This document shows positions 1 to 13,278 of a DNA stretch of 64,000 nt, in pieces. The DNA is taken from positions 2,108,001 through 2,172,000 of the forward strand of contig NZ_CP032627.1 in NCBI RefSeq assembly GCF_003627095.1. The letters run 5' to 3'. The notes below the pieces were generated by a model, which saw nothing but the letters and a program-made list of their open reading frames with translations, did no database searches and had not been told where the DNA came from. The first letter of the stretch is position 1; each line of letters begins with the position of its first letter. The position numbers and the translations under genes are program-made. Origin of the DNA: Lactococcus allomyrinae. Its GTDB lineage: Bacteria > Bacillota > Bacilli > Lactobacillales > Streptococcaceae.

Positions 1-24
1 GCCTTACCGCTTGGCTATACCCCA
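1..24 (-). tRNA. tRNA-Gln, 5' part only
   Basis: The reverse complement begins TGGGGTATAGCCAAGCGG, the acceptor and D-arm start typical of bacterial tRNA-Gln. The anticodon lies outside the window, so the identity rests on the 5' third. It is the last visible member of the tRNA string downstream of the first rRNA operon. Confidence 0.75.
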
Positions 25-31
25 TTAAAAA

Positions 32-105
32 GGCGGATGACGAGGATCGAACTCGCGAGTGCCGGCGCCACAAGCCGGTGTGTTAACCACTTCACCACAT
101 CCGCC
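32..105 (-). tRNA. tRNA-His (GTG)
   Basis: A cloverleaf folds with acceptor GGCGGAT paired to ATCCGCC and anticodon loop TTGTGGC, giving GTG. The extra 5' G expected of tRNA-His is present. It belongs to the tRNA string following the first 5S gene. Confidence 0.95.
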
Positions 106-114
106 ATAATGAAA

Positions 115-185
115 CACGGGCAGCAGGAATTGAACCCACACCAAAGGTTTTGGAGACCTTTGTACTACCTTTATACTATGCCCGT
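115..185 (-). tRNA. tRNA-Trp (CCA)
   Basis: A 71-nt cloverleaf with acceptor ACGGGCA paired to TGCCCGT, anticodon CCA in loop CTCCAAA and discriminator G. It lies in the same leftward tRNA string as Val, Tyr, His and Gln. Confidence 0.93.
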
Positions 186-201
186 ACAAGTATAAAACAA
201 A

Positions 202-281
202 TGGAAGGGGAGGGATTCGAACCCCGAACCCGAAGGAGCGGATTTACAGTCCGCCGCGTTTAGCCTCTTCGCTACCCTTCC
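202..281 (-). tRNA. tRNA-Tyr (GTA)
   Basis: An 80-nt class II tRNA with a long variable arm, acceptor GGAAGGG and anticodon GTA in the loop CTGTAAA. Confidence 0.95.
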
Positions 282-315
282 AACTATGTATTCAAATAAA
301 GGCTGAACCAACCTA

Positions 316-388
316 TGGGAGTTAACGGGATCGAACCGCTGACCCTCTGCTTGTAAGGCAGATGCTCTCCCAGCTGAGCTAAACTCCC
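316..388 (-). tRNA. tRNA-Val (TAC)
   Basis: Anticodon stem TCTGC/GCAGA with loop CTTACAA gives anticodon TAC; the acceptor is GGGAGTT paired with AACTCCC. It is the first tRNA after the 5S gene of the first rRNA operon. Confidence 0.95.
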
Positions 389-393
389 CAAAC

Positions 394-507
394 TTGGCCA
401 TTAGCTTATCTCCCAGAGGGCAACCCCCAAGTACTTCCGCCGTAGATGGACTTAACTGCTGTGTTCGGCATGGGAACAGGTGTATCTCCATCGCAATGAT
501 GACCAAA
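394..507 (-). rRNA. rrf: 5S rRNA, operon copy 1
   Basis: The reverse complement carries the conserved 5S core CCTGTTCCCATGCCGAACAC and the later GGAAGTACTTGGGGG segment. It follows 23S by about 80 nt. It has one more C (plus-strand 424-428) than the copy at 18618-18730. Confidence 0.95.
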
Positions 508-590
508 TCATTAAATGTTACTTTGAACATTCAAAACTAAATAACAATTCTTCTAACTCCTAAACCATAAGCATTTTATATTTGACTCTC

Positions 591-3484
<2,894 letters not shown>

Positions 3485-3674
3485 TGCCATGATGATTTAA
3501 AATCATCGTTTTTCAAGTATAAGTTTGTAAATTCTTTAAAATTCACAGCTTTTCGGTTTATTTATCGTTATTAGATATTGTTATTTAGTTTTCAATGTTC
3601 AATTCTATTTTTATGTCTTCGTTGACAATAAGATAACTGAACTTTCCGCAAGCGGACCGCCCTTCCTATCTTAA

Positions 3675-3747
3675 TGGAGCCTAGCGGGATCGAACCGCTG
3701 ACCTCCTGCGTGCAAAGCAGGCGCTCTCCCAGCTGAGCTAAGGCCCC
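3675..3747 (-). tRNA. tRNA-Ala (TGC) in the 16S-23S spacer
   Basis: Anticodon stem CCTGC/GCAGG with loop TTTGCAC gives TGC. A single tRNA-Ala in the 16S-23S spacer is usual in lactococci and streptococci. Confidence 0.96.
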
Positions 3748-3834
3748 ACAATCAAGAATTTGATTCTTGCTTAGGTTTATTAACTAAACCCTCAAAACTG
3801 AATAAAGTTGAATGCTCACGTCTTTGTAACTATT

Positions 3835-5388
<1,554 letters not shown>

Positions 5389-5541
5389 GTATTTAAGTCA
5401 CCGTAGTGACTGGCTTGTCTTTCATTATTGATTGACAGATTTTTTGATGTATCTTACTACATCACATGAGTCATTCTTCTTTATTCAGTTTTCAAGGGTC
5501 TATTCGCTTGAGCGGCTTCCCTCTCTCGCGACAACTATTAT

Positions 5542-5570
5542 ATTCTATCAAACACCACTTCCTTTGTCAA
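5542..5570 (-). promoter_or_regulatory. rRNA operon promoter, copy 1
   Basis: On the minus strand there is TTGACA (5565-5570), a 17-nt spacer and TAGAAT (5542-5547), about 150 nt upstream of 16S. The same promoter stands before copy 2. The A/T-rich stretch upstream (5577-5630) could act as an UP element. Confidence 0.7.
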
Positions 5571-5630
5571 GAATTTGTTGTGTTTTTTTATATTTTTTTT
5601 ATTGCTGGTCTGTATTATCACTTTTTAGTA

Positions 5631-5659
5631 CAAAAAAAGCTCCAAAAATAATTGGAGCT
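5631..5659 (-). terminator. Terminator of rplM-rpsI
   Basis: Read leftwards, stem AGCTCCAA/TTGGAGCT with a 6-nt loop is followed by a run of seven T. It lies 22 nt after the rpsI stop codon and just upstream of the rRNA promoter region. Confidence 0.85.
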
Positions 5660-5680
5660 TTTGTCCTATTAATAATAAAA

Positions 5681-6073
5681 TTAACGTTTTGAGAATTGTG
5701 ATGCTTTACGGGCTTTCTTGAGACCAGCTTTTTTACGTTCAACCATACGAGCGTCACGTGTAAGAAGACCAGCGCGTTTCAAAGAACCGCGGAAGTCAGG
5801 GTCCACTTCAAGCAATGCACGGGCGATACCATGACGGATAGCTCCTGCTTGACCTGATACACCGCCACCATTAACGTTTACGAGTGTGTCATAAGCACCT
5901 TCTGTTTGTGTGGCTGCAAATGGTTGGTTGATAACCAAACGCATATCAGCATGTGGAATATATTGTTCAACATCACGGTTATTTACAGTGATTTTACCAG
6001 TACCAGGTACGAGACGTACGCGTGCTACTGCATTTTTACGACGGCCTGTGCCGGCATATTGTACTTGTGCCAT
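5681..6073 (-). CDS. rpsI: 30S ribosomal protein S9
   Basis: A 130-residue S9 protein of the small ribosomal subunit. The conserved N-terminal [14 protein letters not shown] and the basic C-terminus ending QFSKR, which contacts P-site tRNA in the 30S head, are both present, and the length is normal. It lies 19 nt downstream of rplM with an AGGAAGG Shine-Dalgarno, forming the standard L13-S9 operon. Transcription stops at the hairpin at 5631-5659. Nothing unusual is seen. Confidence 0.98.
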   Translation of the reverse strand: MAQVQYAGTGRRKNAVARVRLVPGTGKITVNNRDVEQYIPHADMRLVINQPFAATQTEGAYDTLVNVNGGGVSGQAGAIRHGIARALLEVDPDFRGSLKRAGLLTRDARMVERKKAGLKKARKASQFSKR

Positions 6074-6092
6074 TTGTTTCGTTCCTTCCTGA

Positions 6093-6539
6093 TTAGATTA
6101 AACCTGAGATGTCAAGAACTTCAGGTTTTTGAGCTGCATGAGTGTGTTCTCCGCCAACAAACACTTTAAGTTTCATGCCTTGTGCACGACCAAGTGTATT
6201 GTGTGGAAGCATACCTTTAACTGATTTTTCAATCAATTTAACAGCGTTCTTTTCACGAAGTTCACCAGCTGTGATTGATTTCAATCCACCTGGGTGAAGT
6301 GAGTGAGAATAGTAAACTTTATCTGTTGCTTTTTTACCAGTCAATTTGATTTTTTCAGCATTGATAACAATTACAAAGTCTCCTGCATCAGCATGAGGTG
6401 TATAAGTTGGTTTGTTTTTACCGCGAAGTACGCTTGCTACAACTGCAGAAAGACGTCCAAGAGGAACATCTGTCGCATCAACTACGTACCATTTACGGTC
6501 AACGTTTTGTGCGTTAGCCATGAAAGTGGTTTTCATCAT
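6093..6539 (-). CDS. rplM: 50S ribosomal protein L13
   Basis: L13, an early-assembling large-subunit protein of 147-148 residues. The [16 protein letters not shown] segment and the [10 protein letters not shown] motif are diagnostic. Two adjacent ATG codons (6539 and 6536) could start it; AAAGGA upstream is better spaced for 6539, while homologues usually begin MKTTF at 6536. It heads the L13-S9 operon, with its own promoter at 6650-6679 and a folded leader at 6566-6638. Confidence 0.97.
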   Translation of the reverse strand: MMKTTFMANAQNVDRKWYVVDATDVPLGRLSAVVASVLRGKNKPTYTPHADAGDFVIVINAEKIKLTGKKATDKVYYSHSLHPGGLKSITAGELREKNAVKLIEKSVKGMLPHNTLGRAQGMKLKVFVGGEHTHAAQKPEVLDISGLI

Positions 6540-6565
6540 TTTGCTTATTTTCCTTTTACTAGAAT

Positions 6566-6638
6566 TTGTTTACGGGCAATCATTCCTTAATTGCTAGGTA
6601 TTTTTGGGTTTCCGGGGCCACAAAAATGGGGTAAACAA
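6566..6638 (-). promoter_or_regulatory. Candidate L13 leader RNA
   Basis: The rplM leader folds as a closing helix GTAAACAA (6631-6638) with TTGTTTAC (6566-6573) enclosing two hairpins: caaaaat/atttttg (6621-6627 with 6600-6606) and attgc/gcaat (6590-6594 with 6576-6580). This resembles the known L13 leader of low-GC Firmicutes, where L13 is thought to regulate its own synthesis. The assignment to that family is by structure and position only. Confidence 0.6.
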
Positions 6639-6649
6639 TACCGTTTATC

Positions 6650-6679
6650 ATCATATCATATTTTTATTTGCTTTGTCAA
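6650..6679 (-). promoter_or_regulatory. rplM-rpsI promoter
   Basis: On the minus strand TTGACA (6674-6679) is separated by 18 nt from TATGAT (6650-6655). Transcription would start just before the candidate L13 leader. Confidence 0.75.
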
Positions 6680-6710
6680 GATTTTTTCGTTTTTATTGGT
6701 CGTTTTTTTG

Positions 6711-6719
6711 TGGTAGAAT
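6711..6719 (+). promoter_or_regulatory. Extended -10 promoter of rnhC
   Basis: TGGTAGAAT fits an extended -10 element (TGnTAnnnT). Its last base is only 7 nt before the rnhC ATG, so the transcript would begin at or next to the start codon. No convincing -35 or Shine-Dalgarno is visible. Confidence 0.6.
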
Positions 6720-6725
6720 ATCCTT

Positions 6726-7604
6726 ATGAACATTGTTCTAAAATTAAATAAAAAAGAACTTGAGCAGTTATATATTAAATTTAATCAGTATAAAACTTCA
6801 TCTAAAAATCCTTATATTACTTTTTTTGCTAAAGTTAAAAAAACTTCTATCTCGGTCTATACTTCTGGGAAAGTTGTTTTTCAAGGTGCGGAAGCTGAAA
6901 AATTGGCTAGTGTTTTTGGATATAGTATGCAAGAAGTTCCAGAAAACCAAACTAATATTATTGGTACAGACGAAGTAGGAAACGGTTCTTATTTTGGAGG
7001 ATTGTTTGTTGTTGCAAGTTACGTTAACTCTGAAAATCTTGCATTCTTGAAAAAACTTGGCGTTGCTGACTCCAAAAAACTGACTGATGAAAAAATTATA
7101 GAAATTGCTCCTATCTTAATGGACAAAGTCCTACATATTCCTCTAGTTGTTGAGCCTTCAAAATATAATGAGGTTATTGAATCAGGCTATAATGCTGTTA
7201 GTATTAAAGTTGCTTTGCATAATCAAGCCATTTTTTTGTTGGAACAAAAGTTAAAAAAATCTCCTGCTGCCATTATTATTGACGCTTTTACAACGGAGGC
7301 GAACTATAAGAAATATGTAAAAAGCGAGAAAAATCAGGTACTGACAAAAGTAACCCTACTGACCAAAGCAGAAGATCAATTTCTAGCAGTAGCAGTGAGT
7401 TCTATCATTGCTCGTTTTCTTTTTTTAGAAAATCTTAGGACCCTGTCTATTAGTTCTGGTTTCAAATTACCTAGTGGTGCAGGAGCAAATTCTGATAAAA
7501 TTGCTGCTGAAATCATCAAAGCTAAAGGGATTGATTCTCTTCGAGATTTAGCAAAACTACATTTTGCTAATACTAAAAAAGCATTAAAAATCTCTAAAAT
7601 ATAG
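6726..7604 (+). CDS. rnhC: Ribonuclease HIII
   Basis: RNase HIII cleaves the RNA strand of RNA-DNA hybrids left by R-loops and misincorporation. The 292-residue protein has the N-terminal TBP-like substrate-binding domain (about 1-75) and the RNase H fold, starting at [13 protein letters not shown] with catalytic Asp82 and Glu83; ADSKKL and the later acidic residues are also present. No Shine-Dalgarno precedes the ATG, and the -10 box lies 7 nt upstream, so the mRNA is probably leaderless. It is followed by lepB after 14 nt and runs against the direction of its left-arm neighbours. Confidence 0.95.
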   Translation: MNIVLKLNKKELEQLYIKFNQYKTSSKNPYITFFAKVKKTSISVYTSGKVVFQGAEAEKLASVFGYSMQEVPENQTNIIGTDEVGNGSYFGGLFVVASYVNSENLAFLKKLGVADSKKLTDEKIIEIAPILMDKVLHIPLVVEPSKYNEVIESGYNAVSIKVALHNQAIFLLEQKLKKSPAAIIIDAFTTEANYKKYVKSEKNQVLTKVTLLTKAEDQFLAVAVSSIIARFLFLENLRTLSISSGFKLPSGAGANSDKIAAEIIKAKGIDSLRDLAKLHFANTKKALKISKI

Positions 7605-7618
7605 AAAGTATAAAATTC

Positions 7619-8245
7619 ATGAAAAAATTTTTAAAAGAGTGGGGATTATTTCTCGCGATTATCATTGTAGTTGTTCTCTCTCGTATTTTTGTCTGGTCTC
7701 TAGTCGTTGTTGACGGACATTCAATGGATCCGACACTTGCTGACCGTGAGCGTATGGTCATTGTCAAAACTTCTCAGATCAATCGCTTTGATATTGTTGT
7801 TGCAAAAGAAACGAATAATGGCGAAACTAAGGATATAGTGAAACGAGTGATAGGTATGCCAGGTGACGTGATAAAATTTGATCATGATCAACTCACAATC
7901 AACAATAAAATTTATAAAGAACCTTATCTCCAAAATTTTCAACAGCAACTAAAAGATGGGAAGTTAGAAAAAACATATGCTGCTTATCCTTTGACTGATG
8001 CACTTACCTCACAAAGTCGAAACTTTTTCGTTAGTTTAGCTCAAAATACGAAAGCTTTCACAGTGGATAGTACTGGAAATCCTGTTTTCACCGTTACTGT
8101 ACCTAATGGTCAATATTTCTTACTTGGTGACAATCGGGTTGTTTCTCAAGATAGTCGGGCTGTCGGGACATTTAAACGCTCTGCAATTATTGGTGAGGCA
8201 AAACTTAGAATATGGCCTCTCAATAAAATTTCTCTCATTAACTGA
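7619..8245 (+). CDS. lepB: Signal peptidase I
   Basis: A 208-residue type I signal peptidase that cleaves signal peptides from exported proteins at the outer face of the membrane. One N-terminal membrane segment (about 10-31) precedes GHSMDPTL, with nucleophile Ser35, and the general base Lys75 lies in KRVIGMPGD; the box E motif GDNR...DSR is at the C-terminal end. It is co-transcribed with rnhC (14-nt gap) and ends at the hairpin at 8249-8281. The length is normal for a Gram-positive SipS-type enzyme. Confidence 0.95.
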   Translation: MKKFLKEWGLFLAIIIVVVLSRIFVWSLVVVDGHSMDPTLADRERMVIVKTSQINRFDIVVAKETNNGETKDIVKRVIGMPGDVIKFDHDQLTINNKIYKEPYLQNFQQQLKDGKLEKTYAAYPLTDALTSQSRNFFVSLAQNTKAFTVDSTGNPVFTVTVPNGQYFLLGDNRVVSQDSRAVGTFKRSAIIGEAKLRIWPLNKISLIN

Positions 8246-8248
8246 TAA

Positions 8249-8281
8249 AAAATACTGACAAAAATTTTGTCAGTATTTTTT
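8249..8281. terminator. Bidirectional terminator built from the ACTGACA repeat
   Basis: AAATACTGACA pairs with TGTCAGTATTT around AAAATTTT, with A- and T-runs on both sides, so it can serve lepB (+) and the convergent DUF2127 gene (-). The stem is made of the iterated half-site found throughout the window. Confidence 0.85.
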
Positions 8282-8776
8282 TTTATGCTTTAAATTGCGA
8301 TATTCAAGGACGGTAAGCACAATCATTATCACGTCAACAATCGAAACTAAAATCATAAAAATTGAATGGCGAGTAGCAAATTCATTGAGCTGATAAATAA
8401 TAAAACCAAGAAAGACTACTATTGACAGAGGATAGGACCACAAAATTTTTCTCCATAAAAGAAATAAAGCGATTATTTTTATCAAGCCATGCGACAGTAA
8501 GTAGACTGCAGCAAGGTATTGTGTTCCTGCTGTGAAATGATGTCCAAAATTAACAATGAGATTGATGAAAAAATCGTTGGGAACTTCGTGTAATTCACCT
8601 TTTGAAAACCAATGGACGACATTGTTCACGCGCTCTGGAGTCATAAAGAGCATTGCAATACCGCCAATAATTTCAACAATTGCAAAAATACTCTTTAGCA
8701 GTAAAACAATATCAAAACTTTTCTCAATAATTTTTTCTTCTTTTTTTTGATTGCTATTTTTTATATTCACAACCAC
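8270..8776 (-). CDS. DUF2127 family membrane protein
   Basis: A 168-residue integral membrane protein with about four hydrophobic segments. The features match DUF2127: an LHEVPNDF motif in the external loop, AVYLLSHGLIKI, and YPLSIVVFLGFIIYQL. Its biochemical role is unknown. The start at 8776 is a GTG with a G-rich stretch just upstream; an alternative GTG lies at 8770. The 3' end overlaps the shared terminator with lepB. Confidence 0.75.
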   Translation of the reverse strand: MVVNIKNSNQKKEEKIIEKSFDIVLLLKSIFAIVEIIGGIAMLFMTPERVNNVVHWFSKGELHEVPNDFFINLIVNFGHHFTAGTQYLAAVYLLSHGLIKIIALFLLWRKILWSYPLSIVVFLGFIIYQLNEFATRHSIFMILVSIVDVIMIVLTVLEYRNLKHKKKY

Positions 8777-8785
8777 CCCATCACC

Positions 8786-8805
8786 ACTGACAGAATTCTG
8801 TCAGT
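8786..8805. repeat. Perfect palindrome made of two ACTGACAG half-sites
   Basis: ACTGACAG and CTGTCAGT flank AATT, giving a perfect 20-bp palindrome between the DUF2127 gene and purR. A similar pair forms the HIT-gene terminator at 60318-60346. No long T-run follows on the minus strand, so its role as a terminator here is unclear. Confidence 0.85.
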
Positions 8806-8828
8806 ACTTTTAATTCCTCTTTAGCGGA

Positions 8829-9652
8829 TTATTTTGGTTCATTTTCATCAAAAATATTGCCTAATTTTACATCAATCGTACGGTTAGCAATGTCAATACG
8901 ATCCACCTTAAGAATAGATTTATAATCATCAACAAGACGCTCCCTTTAAATGGTCCTTCAAGAAAAACTGCAATTCCCGCTAGAAAACAATCAAATTCAT
9001 GAACCAAACTCTTCATTCCATTAATCGTTCCTGCACCTTTCATAAAATCATCAACAATCAACACATTTTGACCAATAGAAAGACTACGTTTAGAGAGAGT
9101 CATGTTTTCAACTCGTGAGCTTGAACCTGACATATAATTCACATTTAGCGTTGCACCCTCTGTAACTTTAGGGTCTCGCCTAACAATAACGAATGGAACA
9201 TCTAAGATTTCAGCAACAGACTGAGCAATTGGAATTCCTTTTGTTGCAATCGTCATAATGACATCAACCTGCTTATCATGATATTCATGAGCTATAATTT
9301 GACCGATTTTGCGTAAATTTGATGGTAAACCTAAAATATCCGAAAGATAGATATAACCTCCAGGTAAAATGCGGTTTTCCTCACGCAAAAGCTCAGCAAT
9401 TTCTTCTGTCATCTCTCGTGAACGTTCGTCAGATATATATGGAGTAAAGCGTACACCACCTAAACTTCCAGGAAAAGTTTCCACAATTCCTACACCTTGA
9501 TTTTCAAAAACACGTTTAATAAACACTAAATCTTCTGAAATAGACGACTTTGCAACTTCATAATGCTTGCTTAATTCGTTTAAATTAAGCATTTTATTAG
9601 GGTGATTAATTAAAAAATTTGTAAAATCGACTAAACGTTCGTTTCTTTTCAT
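8829..9652 (-). pseudogene. purR: purR, purine operon regulator with a one-base frameshift
   Basis: PurR of the Bacillus/Lactococcus type: an N-terminal winged helix (about residues 1-75) and a PRPP-binding phosphoribosyltransferase-like domain containing VLIVDDFMKGAGT; the lactococcal protein activates purine genes through PurBoxes. The start at 9652 (MKRNERLVDF) fits a transcript from the -10 box at 9684-9689. The frame breaks where AAAGGGAGCG (plus-strand C run 8942-8944) lacks one G; restoring it gives the expected GERLVDDYKS...IFDEN tail ending at 8829. As read, translation runs to 8867 with an unrelated tail. It is either a real C-terminal mutation or a homopolymer sequencing error. Confidence 0.85.
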
Positions 9653-9683
9653 GATTTTCACCATTTTCTTGCTTGATATGTTC

Positions 9684-9712
9684 ATTATAGCACGCAATTT
9701 CCGAACATTCAA
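9684..9712 (-). promoter_or_regulatory. purR promoter with PurBox
   Basis: On the minus strand TTGAAT (9707-9712), a 17-nt spacer and TATAAT (9684-9689). The plus-strand sequence ATTTCCGAACATT (9697-9709) matches the lactococcal PurBox AWWWCCGAACWWT and lies in the spacer, suggesting autoregulation. Confidence 0.7.
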
Positions 9713-9759
9713 GTTTCATGTGAAACTTAAATTTCTGTCAGTACTGATGATTATGCAAA

Positions 9760-9785
9760 AAAACCTGTCAGTACTGACAGGTTTT
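9760..9785 (-). terminator. fusA terminator, 26-bp perfect palindrome
   Basis: AAAACCTGTCAGT and ACTGACAGGTTTT form a perfect palindrome, with a T-run on the minus strand 20 nt after the fusA stop. Its core is the iterated CTGTCAGTACTGACAG unit; a second, partial copy (CTGTCAGTACTGATG) sits at 9735. Confidence 0.85.
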
Positions 9786-9805
9786 CTTTTTTATTAACTC
9801 AAAGC

Positions 9806-11935
9806 TTAGTCAGCGTTACGACCGTTTTTAGCAATGATTTCTTCTTGAATAGATTTTGGTACATCTGAGTAGTGGTCAAATACCATCATGAAAGTACCGC
9901 GACCTTGTGTAGATGAGCGAAGTGTTGTCGCATATCCAAACATTTCAGCAAGTGGAATGAAAGCATTAACGATTTGTGATTTACCGTGAGCTTCCATTGA
10001 GTTAACTTGACCACGACGAGCAGTCACGTGACCCATAATATCTCCAAGATTTTCTTCAGGAACAGTAATCGTAACTTTCATCATTGGTTCAAGGATTGCA
10101 GGTTGTGCAGTCTTAGCAGCTTCTTTCATTGCAAGTGAAGCCGCAACTTTGAAGGCCGTTTCAGATGAATCGACATCATGGTATGAACCATCATAAAGTT
10201 TAGCTTTGATATCAACCATTGGATATCCAGCAAGGACACCATTAGCCATAGTTTCTACCAAACCTTTTTCAACGGCTGGTACGAATTCACGAGGAACAAC
10301 ACCACCGACGATTGCGTTTTCAAATTCAAATCCAGCACCTTCTTCATTAGGTGCGAATTCAATCCATACGTCACCGTATTGACCTTTACCACCTGATTGA
10401 CGTTTGAAGAATCCACGTGCTGAAGTTCCAGCGCGGAATGTTTCACGATAAGCAACTTGAGGCGCACCAACGTTTGCTTCAACTTTGAATTCACGTTTCA
10501 TACGGTCAACAAGAACGTCCAAGTGAAGTTCCCCCATACCAGAGATAACTGTTTCACCAGTTTCAGGGTTTGTTTCAACGCGGAAAGTTGGATCTTCTTC
10601 AGCCAATTTTTGAAGGGCAACACCCATCTTATCTTGGTCAGCCTTAGTTTTAGGCTCTACCATCAATTGGATAACTGGTTCTGGAACTTCTATTGATTCA
10701 AGAATGATTGGTGCTTTTTCATCTGTCAATGAGTCACCAGTTGTTGTATTTTTCAATCCAACAGCAGCGGCAATATCGCCAGCATAAACAGTTTGAATTT
10801 CTTTACGTGTGTTAGCGTGCATTTGAAGGATACGTCCGATACGTTCACGTTTACCTTTTGAAGTATTCATAACGTATGAACCAGCATCAAGTGTACCTGA
10901 GTAAACACGGAAGAATGAAAGACGTCCAACGAATGGGTCAGTCATAATCTTGAATGCAAGTGCAGCAAATGGAGCTTCATCTGATGCTGGGCGTTCATCT
11001 TCTGCATCTGTATCTGGGTTCACACCTTTAATTGCAGGAATATCAAGTGGACTTGGAAGGTAGTCAATAACTGCATCAAGCATCATTTGAACACCTTTAT
11101 TCTTGAAGGCAGAACCTGCAAGCATTGGGTAGAAATCAACATTGATTGTTGCTTTACGGATAGCTGATTTAAGTTCTGCTTCCGTAATTTCTTCACCTGA
11201 GAAGTATTTTTCCATAATTACTTCATCAAAGTCAGCAATCGCTTCGATAAGTTTTTCACGCCACTCGTTTGCAAGTTCTGTGTACTCTTCAGCGTTGAAG
11301 TTCAAAGATGCCAATTCAGCGTTAAATTCATCTGAACCAACAACTGTTTCTTTGATATCTGTCCCAAGGTCATTAGTATAGATTTCAGACTTCATAGTTA
11401 CTAAGTCAATAATACCGATGAAATCATCTTCTGCACCAATTGGAATTTGGATTGGGTGTGCATTAGCACCCAAACGATCGCCCAAAGTAGAAAGCGAGTA
11501 GTAGAAATCAGCACCGATTTTATCCATTTTGTTAGCAAAAACGATACGTGGAACTCCATATTCAGTCGCTTGACGCCAAACTGTTTCAGTTTGTGGTTCT
11601 ACACCTGATTGAGCATCAAGAACAGTCACAGCACCGTCAAGGACACGAAGTGAGCGTTGTACTTCAATAGTGAAGTCAACGTGACCTGGAGTGTCAATGA
11701 TGTTGACACGGTTACCTTTCCATTGAGCAGTGGTTGCAGCAGATGTGATGGTGATACCACGTTCTTGTTCTTGCTCCATCCAGTCCATTTGTGATGCACC
11801 TTCGTGAGTTTCACCGATTTTGTGGATTTTCCCAGTGTAGTAAAGAACACGTTCAGTTGTTGTTGTTTTACCAGCATCGACGTGGGCCATGATACCGATA
11901 TTACGTGTATTAGCAAGTGAAAATTCGCGAGCCAT
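9806..11935 (-). CDS. fusA: Translation elongation factor G
   Basis: EF-G, the GTPase that drives ribosomal translocation. The 709-residue protein has the G1 motif [13 protein letters not shown], switch region [18 protein letters not shown] and NKMDK in the GTPase domain, followed by the usual domains II-V. AGGAGA precedes the ATG. It is the third gene of the str operon, separated from rpsG by 247 nt that hold a terminator-like hairpin and a BOX-like element. tufA is not adjacent. Confidence 0.98.
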   Translation of the reverse strand: MAREFSLANTRNIGIMAHVDAGKTTTTERVLYYTGKIHKIGETHEGASQMDWMEQEQERGITITSAATTAQWKGNRVNIIDTPGHVDFTIEVQRSLRVLDGAVTVLDAQSGVEPQTETVWRQATEYGVPRIVFANKMDKIGADFYYSLSTLGDRLGANAHPIQIPIGAEDDFIGIIDLVTMKSEIYTNDLGTDIKETVVGSDEFNAELASLNFNAEEYTELANEWREKLIEAIADFDEVIMEKYFSGEEITEAELKSAIRKATINVDFYPMLAGSAFKNKGVQMMLDAVIDYLPSPLDIPAIKGVNPDTDAEDERPASDEAPFAALAFKIMTDPFVGRLSFFRVYSGTLDAGSYVMNTSKGKRERIGRILQMHANTRKEIQTVYAGDIAAAVGLKNTTTGDSLTDEKAPIILESIEVPEPVIQLMVEPKTKADQDKMGVALQKLAEEDPTFRVETNPETGETVISGMGELHLDVLVDRMKREFKVEANVGAPQVAYRETFRAGTSARGFFKRQSGGKGQYGDVWIEFAPNEEGAGFEFENAIVGGVVPREFVPAVEKGLVETMANGVLAGYPMVDIKAKLYDGSYHDVDSSETAFKVAASLAMKEAAKTAQPAILEPMMKVTITVPEENLGDIMGHVTARRGQVNSMEAHGKSQIVNAFIPLAEMFGYATTLRSSTQGRGTFMMVFDHYSDVPKSIQEEIIAKNGRNAD

Positions 11936-12017
11936 TTTTTTCTCCTATATTTTTATTTAGCATTGAGAGGTGATGAGTTTCCTCAACTACCATTTTAACA
12001 AATTTTTCATTAAAAGA

Positions 12018-12052
12018 TAAAATAAACCCGAGCGGGCAGGAGCCCAGCCCGG
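12018..12052 (-). terminator. Terminator-like hairpin between rpsG and fusA
   Basis: On the minus strand CCGGGC and GCTCGG enclose GGGC/GCCC with loop TCCT, followed by a U-rich GTTTATTTTA. It may partly terminate the str transcript before fusA, lowering EF-G relative to S12 and S7, unless fusA has its own promoter. Confidence 0.55.
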
Positions 12053-12081
12053 AGTTCTTTAGTCTTTTGTGACAGGCTGCT

Positions 12082-12183
12082 ATTTTGATTTGGCTAGAGA
12101 AATTCGTAGCGTTTGACCAAACGAAGCGTACTGAGGTACGTAAGTGAGGAGAGAACAAGAATTTCCGACATCCAAATTAAAAT
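12082..12183. repeat. BOX-like element with 12-bp inverted termini
   Basis: The 102-bp element begins ATTTTGATTTGG and ends CCAAATTAAAAT, inverted repeats matching 11 of 12. Inside, GAAATTC/GAATTTC extend the stem and two small hairpins (CGTTT/AAACG and CGTAC/GTACG) give a cloverleaf-like fold. Its right end abuts the rpsG stop codon. It encodes no protein. No second full copy was found in this window. Confidence 0.6.
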
Positions 12184-12650
12184 TACCAACGGAAGTGAGC
12201 GAACGCACGGTTAGCTTCAGCCATTTTGTGAGTATCTTCACGTTTCTTAACTGCTGCACCTGTGTTGTTAGCTGCATCCAAGATTTCTTTTGCAAGACGA
12301 TCTTGCATAGTGTGTTCACCACGGTTACGAGCAATTGTTACCAACCAACGAAGTCCAAGTGTTGTACGACGTTCTGGACGAACTTCAACTGGAACTTGAT
12401 AGTTAGAGCCACCAACACGACGCGCGCGAACTTCAAGAACTGGCATGATATTTTCCATAGCAGTTTCAAAAACTTCAAGTGGATTGTTTCCAGTAGCTTC
12501 TTCAATTTGTTTGAAAGCTCCGTAAACGATTTGAGCCGCAACACCACGTTTACCATCAAGCATAACGCGGTTGATAAGACGAGTTACTACGACTGAATTA
12601 TACATTGGGTCTGCCAAAACTTCACGTTTTGGGGCACGATTTTTACGCAT
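12183..12650 (-). CDS. rpsG: 30S ribosomal protein S7
   Basis: S7, the primary 16S-binding protein that nucleates the 30S head; 155 residues, with the conserved [19 protein letters not shown] segment. It follows rpsL by 18 nt in the str operon and has GGGAG upstream of its ATG. The stop codon coincides with the edge of the 102-bp inverted-repeat element. Confidence 0.98.
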   Translation of the reverse strand: MRKNRAPKREVLADPMYNSVVVTRLINRVMLDGKRGVAAQIVYGAFKQIEEATGNNPLEVFETAMENIMPVLEVRARRVGGSNYQVPVEVRPERRTTLGLRWLVTIARNRGEHTMQDRLAKEILDAANNTGAAVKKREDTHKMAEANRAFAHFRW

Positions 12651-12668
12651 TCTTACTTATCTCCCTTC

Positions 12669-13082
12669 TTAAGCTTTTGGTTTTTTAGCACCGTATTTAG
12701 AACGGCTTTGTTTACGGTCAGACACACCAGCAGTATCAAGCGCACCACGAACAATATGGTAACGTACCCCTGGAAGGTCTTTCACACGTCCACCACGAAG
12801 AAGCACAACGCTGTGTTCTTGGAGGTTATGTCCAATACCTGGGATGTATGCTGTAACTTCCATAAGGTTTGAAAGACGTACACGAGCGAACTTACGGAGC
12901 GCTGAGTTAGGTTTCTTAGGTGTCATTGTACCAACACGAGTTGCAACACCACGTTTTTGTGGGCTGGCAAGTTTAGTTTGTACTTTTTTACGGCTATTGT
13001 AGCCAACGTTCATAGCTGGTGATTTAGATTTAGTCACTTGAGCTTGACGAGGTTTGCGTACTAATTGATTAATTGTAGGCAT
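12669..13082 (-). CDS. rpsL: 30S ribosomal protein S12
   Basis: S12 of the decoding centre, 137 residues. The [11 protein letters not shown] segment, containing the lysine altered in classical streptomycin resistance, and [13 protein letters not shown] are wild type, so nothing suggests resistance. The start codon lacks a clear Shine-Dalgarno and sits right after a long leader hairpin (13092-13143). First gene of the str operon, with promoter at 13279-13307. Confidence 0.98.
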   Translation of the reverse strand: MPTINQLVRKPRQAQVTKSKSPAMNVGYNSRKKVQTKLASPQKRGVATRVGTMTPKKPNSALRKFARVRLSNLMEVTAYIPGIGHNLQEHSVVLLRGGRVKDLPGVRYHIVRGALDTAGVSDRKQSRSKYGAKKPKA

Positions 13083-13091
13083 TTTACTGTC

Positions 13092-13143
13092 TGCTTTTTG
13101 TATTTTTCCACATAGTTGCGAAGCGATGAGAAATACAAAAGCA
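13092..13143 (-). promoter_or_regulatory. Long hairpin in the rpsL leader
   Basis: On the minus strand TGCTTTTGTATTT (13131-13143) pairs with AAATACAAAAAGCA (13092-13105), one base bulged, with an inner CGCTTCGC hairpin. The stem ends about 9 nt before the rpsL ATG, where a ribosome-binding site would be expected, so it could control translation. Function is inferred. Confidence 0.55.
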
Positions 13144-13278
13144 TTCCTTTCTTTTTATTGGCTGCTCTTTCGAGCAATTTTTGCGTCAGTATATGGTCGC
13201 TTAAGCCAAGTTCTGACAAGAAGTTTAGCAACTTTAACAAGTTCTCCTGAGAGTCCAAAGTAAAAAGTACCGCTTAAT

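Noticed and set aside
171-530. Minus-strand 119-codon ORF
   Set aside because: It runs through 5S, tRNA-Val and tRNA-Tyr genes, so it is not a protein gene.
13061-13258. 65-codon minus-strand ORF in the rpsL leader
   Set aside because: It overlaps the rpsL start and the leader hairpin and shows no ribosome-binding site.
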